This document shows positions 1 to 6,776 of a stretch of DNA of 20,014 bases, piece after piece. The number at the start of each line of letters is the position of its first letter. The stretch's first letter is position 1. The notes beneath the pieces are model-generated. The model saw nothing but the letters and a program-made list of their open reading frames with translations. It was not told where the DNA came from and ran no database searches. The DNA comes from JABFRJ01 sp033812735 (GTDB lineage: Bacteria; Pseudomonadota; Alphaproteobacteria; Rhizobiales; Hyphomicrobiaceae): assembly GCA_033812735.1 (NCBI GenBank), contig JAPXTA010000098.1, positions 1 to 20,014 of the forward strand, written 5' to 3'. The position numbers and the translations under genes are program-made.

Positions 1-30
1 ACTTGCTGCGGCTATCGCCGGATCGCAAGT
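1..30 (-). terminator. Hairpin just downstream of amtB, possible terminator stem cut by the window edge
   Basis: ACTTGC at 1-6 pairs with GCAAGT at 25-30, and inside it CGGC (9-12) pairs with GCCG (17-20) around the loop TATC. The stem starts ten bases past the amtB stop codon on the minus strand, where a transcript terminator is expected. Any T-run following it on the minus strand lies outside the window, so the terminator call is inferred from position and pairing only. Confidence 0.4.
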
Positions 31-39
31 CGCGGGTAC

Positions 40-1506
40 TCAGTAGTTGTAAGCGCGTTCGCCGTGATCGACGATGTCGAGGCCCTCGCGCTCCTGATCG
101 GTCTCGCGACGCAGGCCGACGATGATGTCGACGAGCTTGAACAAGATTGCCGAGCCGATGCCGGACCAGAGGATCGTGAAGCCGACGGCCTTCGACTGGG
201 TGACCAACTGGGTCATCATGTCGTAGTCGCCGACCTTGCCTGCCGTATAGTCGAACACGCCGGTGCCGCCAAACGCCGGATTGGCGACGATCGCAGTACC
301 GATCGCGCCAATGATGCCGCCGACGCCGTGGACGCCGAAGACGTCGAGCGAGTCGTCGTAGCCAACGCGGTTCTTGATGATCGAGCAGAAGATGTAGCAG
401 ACCAGACCGGCGACGAGGCCGAGGATGATCGAGCCCATCGGGCCTGCAAGTCCGGCTGCCGGTGTGACGGCAACAAGACCGGCGACAGCACCCGATATGA
501 GGCCGAGAAGGCTCGGCTTACCCTTTTCGATCTGCTCGGCGAACATCCAGGCCAACGCGGCGCCAGCGGTGGCGACGAAAGTGTTGACCATGGCGAGAGC
601 TGCGGTGCCGGCGGCTTCGAGTGCAGAACCGGCGTTGAAGCCGAACCAGCCGACCCACAGCAATGCACCGCCAATGGCGGTCATCGTGAGCGAGTGTGGA
701 GGCATGGATTCACGGCCGTAGCCGACGCGCTTGCCGATAATGAGCGCACCGACGAGGCCGGCGATTCCGGCGTTGATGTGAACGACTGTACCGCCAGCGA
801 AGTCGAGTGCGCCCCACTGGAAGAGCATGCCGGCGTTCGCATTTGCGGCTGCGAGGGCTGCTTCGGCAGCCGTCTTCTTGGCTGCGTCAGTGCCTGCTTC
901 GGCAACTGCCTTGGCTGCGGTTGCGATTGCTTCCGGGCCGGCCCAATACCAGACCATGTGGGCCATCGGGAAGTAGATGAAGGTTACCCAGAGAGGGATG
1001 AACAGCATGATCGCAGGGAACTTCATGCGCTCGGCGAAGGCGCCGACGATCAGTGCCGGCGTGATGCAGGCAAAGGTCATCTGGAAGGCGATGTAGACGT
1101 ACTCGGGGATGACGACGCCTTGCGTGAAGGTTTCGACGGTCGAGTCGGGTGTCACGCCAGCGAGGAACGCTTTCGAGAAGCCGCCGATGTAGGCATTGAA
1201 GGCGCCGCCGTCGGTGAAGGCCATCGAGTAGCCGTAGAGCACCCAAAGGATGGCGACGGTGCAGACCGTGAAGAACACCTGCATCAGAATCGAGAGCATG
1301 TTCTTAGAGCGGACGAGACCGCCGTAGAACAGCGCTAGGCCCGGAATGGTCATGAGCAGCACGAGGACGGACGAGATGAGCATCCAGCTCGTGTCGCCCT
1401 TGTTGGGAACGGGAGGCGCGGCAAAAGCAGGGTCCGCTGCGAGCGTGCCCACCAGTGCCAGAGAGAATGCGGCCGCTATCCGGCGCGCGGTAAGGTCCAA
1501 CGACAT
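40..1506 (-). CDS. amtB: Ammonium transporter AmtB (488 aa)
   Basis: Inner-membrane Amt/Rh-family channel that takes up ammonium, expected to be gated by the PII protein encoded just upstream. The protein begins with a cleavable signal peptide (about residues 1-29, ending AFA-A) followed by about eleven hydrophobic helices. The pore twin histidines are visible: His243 in VVHINAG and His393 in GVHGVGG. The periplasmic recruitment residues Trp186 (HMVWYW) and Ser294 (NAGSA) are also present. The ATG at 1506 is chosen over an upstream in-frame ATG at 1683 because it starts the signal peptide, has AGGAG about ten bases upstream, and avoids overlapping glnK. Residues 190-226 form an Ala-rich stretch (repeats of AAKA/AAEA) between Trp186 and His243; the E. 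coli protein has only a short loop there. The gene is cotranscribed with glnK, 58 bp apart. Confidence 0.97.
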   Translation of the reverse strand: MSLDLTARRIAAAFSLALVGTLAADPAFAAPPVPNKGDTSWMLISSVLVLLMTIPGLALFYGGLVRSKNMLSILMQVFFTVCTVAILWVLYGYSMAFTDGGAFNAYIGGFSKAFLAGVTPDSTVETFTQGVVIPEYVYIAFQMTFACITPALIVGAFAERMKFPAIMLFIPLWVTFIYFPMAHMVWYWAGPEAIATAAKAVAEAGTDAAKKTAAEAALAAANANAGMLFQWGALDFAGGTVVHINAGIAGLVGALIIGKRVGYGRESMPPHSLTMTAIGGALLWVGWFGFNAGSALEAAGTAALAMVNTFVATAGAALAWMFAEQIEKGKPSLLGLISGAVAGLVAVTPAAGLAGPMGSIILGLVAGLVCYIFCSIIKNRVGYDDSLDVFGVHGVGGIIGAIGTAIVANPAFGGTGVFDYTAGKVGDYDMMTQLVTQSKAVGFTILWSGIGSAILFKLVDIIVGLRRETDQEREGLDIVDHGERAYNY

Positions 1507-1564
1507 GGACGGTATGCTCCTGAGTGCGAGAGTGTATTCGGGTTGGTTTCGGGATCTTTGGGGC

Positions 1565-1903
1565 TCAGAGCGCGTCGTCGTCGCTCTCGCCGGTGCGGAT
1601 GCGGATGGTGCGCTCCACGGGAGACACGAAGATCTTGCCGTCGCCGATCTGACCTGTCTTGGCAGCGGCCACGATTGCCGCAAGCGCCTTTTCGGACAAC
1701 TCGTCCGTCGTCACGACTTCGATCTTGATCTTCGGCAGGAACGACACCGCATACTCGGCGCCGCGATAGATTTCGGTGTGACCCTTCTGGCGGCCGTAGC
1801 CTTTGACCTCACTGACGGTCATCCCCTGAAGTCCGAGGTCGGTCAGCGCCGCTCGGACGTCCTCGAGTTTGAATGGTTTGATGATGGCGGTGATAAGTTT
1901 CAT
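1565..1903 (-). CDS. glnK: Nitrogen regulatory PII protein GlnK (112 aa)
   Basis: Trimeric cytosolic signal protein that binds ATP/ADP and 2-oxoglutarate and, when nitrogen is ample, docks on AmtB to block it. The length of 112 residues is exactly the family norm. The N-terminal MKLITAIIKPFK, the T-loop with Tyr51 (EIYRGAEY, the uridylylation site in proteobacteria), and the C-terminal GDGKIFVSPVE segment are all classic PII features. The ATG has a very strong GGAGGAGGGG ribosome site 5' of it. I call it GlnK rather than GlnB because it is the first gene of a glnK-amtB pair and sits behind a sigma-54-type promoter; sequence alone does not separate the two paralogues well. Confidence 0.95.
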   Translation of the reverse strand: MKLITAIIKPFKLEDVRAALTDLGLQGMTVSEVKGYGRQKGHTEIYRGAEYAVSFLPKIKIEVVTTDELSEKALAAIVAAAKTGQIGDGKIFVSPVERTIRIRTGESDDDAL

Positions 1904-1953
1904 GCCCCTCCTCCGAACTAGTCACAGGCGTTGCTGCGCCTGCGAAATGACTA

Positions 1954-1969
1954 ATCAAGAGGCGTGCCA
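1954..1969 (-). promoter_or_regulatory. Sigma-54 (RpoN) -24/-12 promoter of glnK-amtB
   Basis: On the minus strand the sequence reads TGGCACG-CCTC-TTGAT, against the RpoN consensus TGGCACG-N4-TTGCW. The -24 box is perfect and the GG-to-G(C) spacing is correct; the only mismatch is GA instead of GC in the -12 box. It lies about 50 bases upstream of the glnK start, giving a leader of roughly 38 bases. NtrC-activated sigma-54 control of glnK-amtB is well established in proteobacteria. I saw no convincing NtrC site pair upstream. Confidence 0.7.
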
Positions 1970-2007
1970 GTTCGGTAATTGCTTCTTAAGGCATTGAATA
2001 TGCGATC

Positions 2008-2052
2008 AAAAAATCGTCATCCTGCCATGAGGGGCGGGAGTTGGCATGACGA
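2008..2052 (-). terminator. Rho-independent terminator of tesB
   Basis: Read on the minus strand, ATGACG/CGTCAT and TGGC/GCCA arms make a ten-base-pair stem (2015-2020 and 2024-2027 against 2042-2051) with a three-base bulge (AGG on this strand) and a 14-base loop, directly followed by ATTTTTTGATC. Stem plus T6 is a canonical intrinsic terminator. It sits 40 bases past the tesB stop and 38 bases before the glnK sigma-54 element, so it would keep tesB transcription out of glnK-amtB. Confidence 0.8.
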
Positions 2053-2091
2053 ATGAGATGAAAAAATAGCCGTAAATTTGCGCATTGATTA

Positions 2092-3024
2092 TTATTTGAG
2101 CAAGTAATTCGTGTCGCGCCGCCGCATCAGGCCTTCCTGCGTTACAGACGCAACTAGGACCCCGTCACGGGTGTAGATGGAGCCGCGGCAGAAGCCGCGG
2201 GCGCCGGATGCGGACGGACTATCCTGCACATAGAGCAGCCACTCGTCGGCGCGGAACGGGCGGTGGAACCATAGGGCGTGGTCGAGGCTCGCGAGCTGGA
2301 TGTCGGCGTCGAACATGAGTTTGCCATGGGCGATCAGCGCCGTATCGAGGAGCGTGAAGTCCGAGGCGTAGGCGAGCACGCACTGGTGGAGGGCGTGGGT
2401 ATCGGGCAGCTTGCCGTTGGCGCGCAGCCAAATGTGCTGGGCTGCGGTTCGAGGTTTGGCAACGAGGTAGCGCGAAAGATCAACGGGGCGCATTTCGATG
2501 GGGCGTTCGCGCTGCCAATACTGGCGCATGTTTTCCGGCACCCTTTCGAGCAGTTGGCGGGCAAGGTCCCTCTCGCTCGGCAAGTCTTCGGGCGCCGGGA
2601 CATCCGGCATGGGGGTTTGGTGATCGAAGCCGGCTTCTGGCTTTTGGAAAGAGACGCTCATCGAGAACATCGCTTTGCCGTGCTGGATCCCCTTGACGCG
2701 GCGGGTGGTGAACGAGCCGCCGTCGCGGATGCGTTCAACTTCGTAAATGATGGGCACCGACGGGTCGCCAGGCAACAGAAAGTAGGCGTGGAGGGAGTGG
2801 GCGATGCGAGCGGGGTCGACTGTGCGGACGGCGGCGACGAGCGCCTGGCCTAGAACCTGACCGCCGTAGACCCGCTGCCATCCGATCTGGGGGCTCAAGC
2901 CCCTGAAAAGATTTATTTCCAGCTGTTCCAGGTCGAGAATTCGAACCAAGCTCTCGAGGGCCGAGGGAGAGGAAGCCGGCTTTTCCGTTTTGTCGGGTTT
3001 AGCGGGCGTTTTCTTGCTGGCCAT
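2092..3024 (-). CDS. tesB: Acyl-CoA thioesterase II TesB (310 aa)
   Basis: Cytosolic double-hotdog thioesterase that hydrolyses medium- and long-chain acyl-CoA to free fatty acid and CoA. The two hotdog halves are visible: RVYGGQVLGQAL around 51-62 and SDFTLLDTAL (221-230) with SLDHALWFHRPF (246-257). The E. coli catalytic Asp204/Thr228/Gln278 correspond to Asp222, Ser246 and Gln296 (SVTQEGLMR), so the usual threonine is a serine, which keeps the hydroxyl. Residues 1-22 are a Lys/Pro/Ser-rich extension absent from the 286-residue E. coli protein. The ATG has GGAGC upstream. It diverges from the UbiH-like gene across 145 bp and ends at a clear terminator, so it is probably a single-gene unit. 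Confidence 0.93.
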   Translation of the reverse strand: MASKKTPAKPDKTEKPASSPSALESLVRILDLEQLEINLFRGLSPQIGWQRVYGGQVLGQALVAAVRTVDPARIAHSLHAYFLLPGDPSVPIIYEVERIRDGGSFTTRRVKGIQHGKAMFSMSVSFQKPEAGFDHQTPMPDVPAPEDLPSERDLARQLLERVPENMRQYWQRERPIEMRPVDLSRYLVAKPRTAAQHIWLRANGKLPDTHALHQCVLAYASDFTLLDTALIAHGKLMFDADIQLASLDHALWFHRPFRADEWLLYVQDSPSASGARGFCRGSIYTRDGVLVASVTQEGLMRRRDTNYLLK

Positions 3025-3070
3025 GTGCCGCGCTCCGGTCTCGATCAGTCTGTGATAGGTTCGTGCGTGC

Positions 3071-3091
3071 TGCGGCGTGCAAAACGCCGCA
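3071..3091. repeat. Perfect 8-bp inverted repeat with 5-base loop between divergent genes
   Basis: TGCGGCGT (3071-3078) and ACGCCGCA (3084-3091) pair perfectly around the loop GCAAA. It lies between the tesB start and the UbiH-like start. No T-run follows on either strand, so it is not an obvious terminator; it could be a leader hairpin or an operator. Confidence 0.5.
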
Positions 3092-3169
3092 AGGATTCAA
3101 GTCAAGGTCTACAGCGTGATCGACGAAAAGCAACACGAGGGACGGCTCAGTCAGCAGGGAGCTGCGACG

Positions 3170-4402
3170 ATGCAAGCGGATCTCGTCATCTCTGGCGCTG
3201 GATTCGTTGGGTCAGCATTGGCGCTGGCTTTGTCGCAAGCGTTCGACGGCGAACTGCGGATCGTGGTCGTCGATCCAGCTTTCTCCGCTGTCAAAGCCGA
3301 GGCCAAGCCGGATGCGCGGGCGTCGGCGCTGGCGGCCGCGTCGGTCAACCTGCTATCGTCGATTGGCGTCTGGGGCCCATTGAGGCCATTCGCTGAGCCG
3401 GTGCGGCGCATCGAGATCACTGACTCGAGTCTTGCCGACGGCATCCGGCCCATTCTGCTGACTTACGACAATATGTTGCCGAGCGGCGAGGCGGCGACCT
3501 CGATCGTCGAGAACGCAAAGCTGGAGCAGGCCCTGCTCAATGCGCTGTCGGGCGCCAGGGGTGTCGAGGTGCTTGGCGGAGCACGGATCGAGCAGATCGA
3601 CGCAAGCGCTGTTCGGGTGATTGCGCGGCTGTCGAGCGGCGACACCGTCTCGTCCGCCCTTGTCGTGGCGGCAGAGGGACGCGCTTCGCCGTTGCGCCAG
3701 GCTGCCGGAATCAAAACGGTCGGATGGGACTACGGCCAGGTCGGCATCGTGACGACAATTGAGCATGACCAGGATCATGAGGGGGCGGCGCTTCAGCACT
3801 TCTTGCCCGGCGGACCATTTGCGGTGTTGCCGTTGCCGGGTGGGCATCGGTCTTGTTTGACTTGGAGCGAGGCTGCGGATGAGGCGCGGCGCATTCTTGC
3901 GATGGACGATGCAAATTTTCTTGAAGAGATCGAGATGCGGCTTGCCGGTCGCCGCGGTGGTGTTCGCCTCGCTGGTCCGCGGCAATCGTGGCCGCTCAAT
4001 CTGCAGATTGCACGGGAGTATGCCGCCGATCGCTTAGTGCTTGCCGGCGATGCCGCGCATGGTGTGCATCCGATCGCCGGGCAGGGGCTCAATCTCGGGT
4101 TCCGCGACGTGGCCGCGCTTGCCGAGGTGATCGCGGATGCTGCCCGGGTCGGACAAGATATTGGGTCATCGATCGTGCTCGACCGCTACGCGCAGTGGCG
4201 CCGAACGGACAGCGCGATGTCGGCCGCGACGTACGACGGCTTGAACCGGCTGTTTTCGAACGACTGGAAAGTGTTGCGGACCGCGCGTGACGCTGGGCTC
4301 GGCGTGGTCGATCGCATGCCGTTCGTGAAGCAATGGCTTGTCAGCGAGGCGGCGGGTTTGACGGGCACAGTTCCGCGGTTGCTCGACGGTCAGCCGCTTT
4401 GA
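3170..4402 (+). CDS. UbiH/UbiF-family FAD-dependent hydroxylase, probable ubiquinone biosynthesis (410 aa)
   Basis: Single-component flavin monooxygenase of the UbiH/UbiF/UbiL/VisC group, which hydroxylates the polyprenyl-phenol ring during ubiquinone synthesis. The N-terminal FAD-binding GAGFVG is at residues 9-14 and the second FAD motif GDAAHGVHPIAGQGLNLGFRD at 293-313, the form typical of the UbiH family. The middle DG-type motif reads AAEGRASPLR (167-176), with the usual Asp replaced by Glu. The start at 3170 is chosen because the FAD motif begins eight residues in and AGGGAG precedes it; in-frame codons back to 3077 give an unrelated leader. Which ring position it modifies cannot be told from sequence, so no symbol is given. 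UbiB, another ubiquinone-pathway protein, is encoded 14 kb away. Confidence 0.88.
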   Translation: MQADLVISGAGFVGSALALALSQAFDGELRIVVVDPAFSAVKAEAKPDARASALAAASVNLLSSIGVWGPLRPFAEPVRRIEITDSSLADGIRPILLTYDNMLPSGEAATSIVENAKLEQALLNALSGARGVEVLGGARIEQIDASAVRVIARLSSGDTVSSALVVAAEGRASPLRQAAGIKTVGWDYGQVGIVTTIEHDQDHEGAALQHFLPGGPFAVLPLPGGHRSCLTWSEAADEARRILAMDDANFLEEIEMRLAGRRGGVRLAGPRQSWPLNLQIAREYAADRLVLAGDAAHGVHPIAGQGLNLGFRDVAALAEVIADAARVGQDIGSSIVLDRYAQWRRTDSAMSAATYDGLNRLFSNDWKVLRTARDAGLGVVDRMPFVKQWLVSEAAGLTGTVPRLLDGQPL

Positions 4403-4492
4403 TTTTGCAGTCGCCGATGTATGCAAGATGATCGCTGGATGAAGGCTGCTGCAACGAATTGTTCAGCATCTCGCTTGTAGGGTCCGGGACTC

Positions 4493-5011
4493 GTGCGCGT
4501 GGCGAGATCTCAGCAACCGATGCAGCAGACCACTTCAGCTCATGATACCGGCGGGGATGCCGCCCAGCGTTTTCGTCCCACGCTCGCATACTCCGCCGAC
4601 GGCGAGCGCCGCTGTGTCGACGACTGGATGCGTCGACACGGATTGTGGCGCACGTCGCTCTACCATCTTCTGCAGCGTCATCCATCGCTGCGTTTGACCG
4701 TCGAAGGCGATGCCTTGCATTTTCGGCCTCGCGAGGGAGGCTTTGCCGTTTCATTGCGCGTCGATGGCGAGGGTGCGACGGTGGATGCCGGCGGGATGAC
4801 CGTTCGGTTCGCAGAGGCTGCGCATGCGGTCGGGGTGTTCCACGCCGCGGTTTCGGGTTCTGCCAGGCTCACTGTCTCGCCAGCCGACATGGGATTTCTC
4901 GAGCAACGCTTGCAGCTTGCCGATGCCTGCGGCCTGTTCGTCGACGTGGCCGTGGCCCGCGACTGGTGCGAGCATGTGACCGCGGCCGTACTGGTCAACC
5001 CGGCGCTCTAA
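4493..5011 (+). CDS. Hypothetical protein (172 aa)
   Basis: I do not recognise a family. The protein has no signal peptide or membrane segment and looks like a small alpha/beta cytosolic protein. An N-terminal part contains DDWMRRHGLWRTSLYHLLQRHPSLRL (about 43-68) and a C-terminal part ends in ADACGLFVDVAVARDWCEHV. The GTG start at 4493 has AGGG ten bases upstream; an ATG at 4520 would shorten it by nine residues, and its ribosome site is no better. It begins 90 bp after the UbiH-like gene, with no terminator seen between them, so readthrough is possible. The reading frame is uninterrupted and its codon use is GC-rich at third positions like its neighbours. A 137-codon antisense frame (4341-4754) overlaps it and is judged a shadow. 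Confidence 0.6.
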   Translation: MRVARSQQPMQQTTSAHDTGGDAAQRFRPTLAYSADGERRCVDDWMRRHGLWRTSLYHLLQRHPSLRLTVEGDALHFRPREGGFAVSLRVDGEGATVDAGGMTVRFAEAAHAVGVFHAAVSGSARLTVSPADMGFLEQRLQLADACGLFVDVAVARDWCEHVTAAVLVNPAL

Positions 5012-5024
5012 GCGATCGGGTCAG

Positions 5025-5048
5025 GGGCTATAGGCAAGGGCTACAGGC
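5025..5048. repeat. Two near-identical 11-bp direct repeats upstream of the peroxiredoxin gene
   Basis: GGGCTATAGGC (5025-5035) and GGGCTACAGGC (5038-5048) match at ten of eleven positions with a 13-bp period. They start 14 bp past the hypothetical gene's stop and lie 20-40 bp before a candidate promoter. Tandem half-sites of a regulator are one possibility; chance cannot be excluded for so short a repeat. Confidence 0.35.
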
Positions 5049-5088
5049 TTAGAAACGCAATCGAATTTTTGACAGCTGACGGCCGGGC

Positions 5089-5117
5089 TTGGAAAGTCAT
5101 CGTACTCGCCCTTATAT
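5089..5117 (+). promoter_or_regulatory. Candidate housekeeping promoter for the peroxiredoxin gene
   Basis: TTGGAA (5089-5094) and TTATAT (5112-5117) are separated by 17 bp and would start transcription near 5124, leaving a leader of about 68 bases. A separate TTGACA at 5069-5074 has only a poor -10 (GAAAGT) at the right distance. Identified by consensus match only. Confidence 0.4.
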
Positions 5118-5191
5118 GTCGCCTGCCTAGCCATTACATTCGACGAACCCGGGCGTTCAAGCGCACACAACGCATTCAAGGAGCAGGATCT

Positions 5192-5689
5192 ATGCCCATT
5201 CAAGTCGGCGACAAGCTGCCGGAAGCCACCTTCATGGTCATGACGGCCGAGGGCCCGAAGCCCAAGACCACGCAAGAAGTATTCGGTGGCCGTAAGGTCG
5301 CATTGTTCGCCGTTCCCGGCGCCTATACGCCGACCTGCCACAAGCAGCACATGCCGGGCTTCGTCGAGCGCGCCGCCGAACTCAAGAAGAAGGGCTTCGA
5401 TGCCGTCGCCTGCACGTCCACCAACGACGTCTTCGTTTTGTCGCAGTGGGGCAAGGATTGCGGGGCCGATGGGAAAATCGAAATGCTCGCCGACGGCAGC
5501 GCCGAATTCGCAAAGAAGATCGGCCTCGAGTTCGATCTGAGTGCGCGCGGTCTCGGCATTCGTTCGAAGCGCTACTCGATGTCGGTCGAGAACGGCGTCG
5601 TGAAGCTTCTCAACGTCGAGGATCAGCCGGTTTTGGACAAGTCGAGCGCCGAGACGCTGTGTTCGCAGATCGACCGTAGCCTCGGCTAA
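5192..5689 (+). CDS. Peroxiredoxin, Prx5/AhpE-like thioredoxin-fold peroxidase (165 aa)
   Basis: Thiol peroxidase of the Prx5 subfamily that reduces hydrogen peroxide and alkyl hydroperoxides in the cytosol. The peroxidatic cysteine is Cys49 in the motif PGAYTPTCHKQHMPGF; the family signature is P-G-A-[FY]-T-P-x-C. Other cysteines are Cys74 (VACTS), Cys90 (KDCGA) and Cys157 (ETLCSQI), the last close to the position of the resolving Cys151 of human PRDX5. The length fits the family. The start at 5192 is fixed by AAGGAG nine bases upstream and by the VGDKLPEATF opening typical of these proteins; in-frame codons back to 5069 are not expected to be used. A strong terminator follows, so this is probably a single-gene unit. 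Confidence 0.93.
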   Translation: MPIQVGDKLPEATFMVMTAEGPKPKTTQEVFGGRKVALFAVPGAYTPTCHKQHMPGFVERAAELKKKGFDAVACTSTNDVFVLSQWGKDCGADGKIEMLADGSAEFAKKIGLEFDLSARGLGIRSKRYSMSVENGVVKLLNVEDQPVLDKSSAETLCSQIDRSLG

Positions 5690-5714
5690 GCGAGCTATGT
5701 GACGAATTGAATGG

Positions 5715-5749
5715 GACGGCGAGGCAACTCTCGCCGTCTTTTTCTTTTT
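5715..5749 (+). terminator. Rho-independent terminator of the peroxiredoxin gene
   Basis: GACGGCGAG (5715-5723) pairs perfectly with CTCGCCGTC (5730-5738) around the loop GCAACT, followed by T5-C-T5. This is a textbook intrinsic terminator 25 bp after the stop and just before the end of the convergent hydrolase gene. Confidence 0.92.
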
Positions 5750-5756
5750 GGCGGCT

Positions 5757-6668
5757 TCAAACGATCGTTTCGCCTGCCAAGGGAACGACAGCGTCGGTGT
5801 CGATCAAGAACTCGTAAATCGCGCCAATGCTGTCGGCATCCTTGAGGAGGGGGGCGTGGCCTTGGTCCGGGACGGTCATGCCCCGAAACTCGGGGTGGCG
5901 GCGCTGCATCTCGACAAGTGTTGCGGCGGACAGGATATCTGAGTTGGCGCCTCGCAATGCGAGCATCGGCACGCGGCTCAAGGCGGTGAACTGTTGCCAC
6001 ATCGGTGGGGCAGGGCCGGTCGCCAATGCCATGGCCTTCGAGAGGTTCTGATCGTAGGCATGCGCTGGTTTGCCGTTGTCGTCGTTGAACCACTGGCGGG
6101 CGACGCTGGCCCAGGTGGTGTCGGTCTGAGTTGGAAAGGCACGATAGTTCAAAGATTTGACGAGTGTGGCGGCGGCCGACCAAGAGGTTGGGAGCGGTAC
6201 GCGTCCGACGTAGGCTTGGAGGCGTGCCAGACCATCGGGCTCGATGACCGGGCCGATATCGTTGAGGACGACCGCGCCGATGGCGGTCGGCCGTGCGACG
6301 GCCATGGCCATGGCGATGAGGCCTCCGCGGGATGTGCCGACGACGGCCGCGTCATGCAGCCCCGTCAGCGTCATGAAATCCAGGACGTCGGCGAGTTCCG
6401 TGAGGACGTTGTAGGTCTTCCAGTCTTCGGCGAATTCGGACTCGCCGCGGCCGCGATAGTCGAGGCAGTAGACGTCGCGGCAATGGCCACGCGGGTCACT
6501 CAGGACATTGGCGAGGTCGTGGAAGTCGCGTGCGTTGCGGGTGAGCCCGGCTAGGCAAAGGACGGGACGCCGATTAGACGCGGCGGCGGCATAGTGGCGG
6601 ACGTGGAGCCGCAAACCGTCGCGCGACGTGTAGAACAGGTCAGCCCATCGTTTTGGCGACGTCGTCAC
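5757..6668 (-). CDS. Alpha/beta-fold hydrolase (303 aa)
   Basis: Alpha/beta hydrolase of the haloperoxidase/esterase type; the substrate is unknown. The nucleophile elbow is GTSRGG with Ser113. The acid is probably Asp244 (GANSDILS) and the base His271 (DQGHAPLL), so the triad looks complete. CLDYRGRGESE (68-78) is the usual strand-loop before the elbow, and residues about 140-215 form the cap. The GTG at 6668 is chosen because GGGAG lies five bases upstream; the open frame extends to a TTG at 6728 with no ribosome site. It lies downstream of the TRAP binding-protein gene on the same strand (108 bp apart), with a possible terminator hairpin between. It converges on the peroxiredoxin gene. Confidence 0.88.
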   Translation of the reverse strand: MTTSPKRWADLFYTSRDGLRLHVRHYAAAASNRRPVLCLAGLTRNARDFHDLANVLSDPRGHCRDVYCLDYRGRGESEFAEDWKTYNVLTELADVLDFMTLTGLHDAAVVGTSRGGLIAMAMAVARPTAIGAVVLNDIGPVIEPDGLARLQAYVGRVPLPTSWSAAATLVKSLNYRAFPTQTDTTWASVARQWFNDDNGKPAHAYDQNLSKAMALATGPAPPMWQQFTALSRVPMLALRGANSDILSAATLVEMQRRHPEFRGMTVPDQGHAPLLKDADSIGAIYEFLIDTDAVVPLAGETIV

Positions 6669-6725
6669 GCGCGCTCCCGCTCGATCGAAACGATCCGCAC
6701 CGGAAAGACGCAAACTGAGTGCGAA

Positions 6726-6766
6726 CAAAGGAAATAACGGGACAGCCGCACCAGGTGCGGCCGTCC
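6726..6766 (-). terminator. Possible terminator after the TRAP binding-protein gene
   Basis: GGAC-A-GCCGCA (6740-6750) pairs with TGCGGC-C-GTCC (6756-6766) around the five-base loop CCAGG, with one mismatched pair. On the minus strand it is followed by CGTTATTTCCTTTG, which is T-rich but broken. It starts 11 bases past the stop of the TRAP gene. Readthrough into the hydrolase gene is quite possible. Confidence 0.5.
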
Positions 6767-6776
6767 GACTGCGTTC

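Noticed and set aside
64..1338. 424-codon plus-strand frame antisense to amtB
   Set aside because: It is rich in Asp/Glu/Arg/Gly/His as expected for the shadow of a GC-rich gene, shows no domain, and lies wholly opposite the clear AmtB protein.
4341..4754. 137-codon minus-strand frame between the UbiH-like and hypothetical genes
   Set aside because: It overlaps both plus-strand genes, is Arg/Ser-rich, and has no motif or ribosome site.
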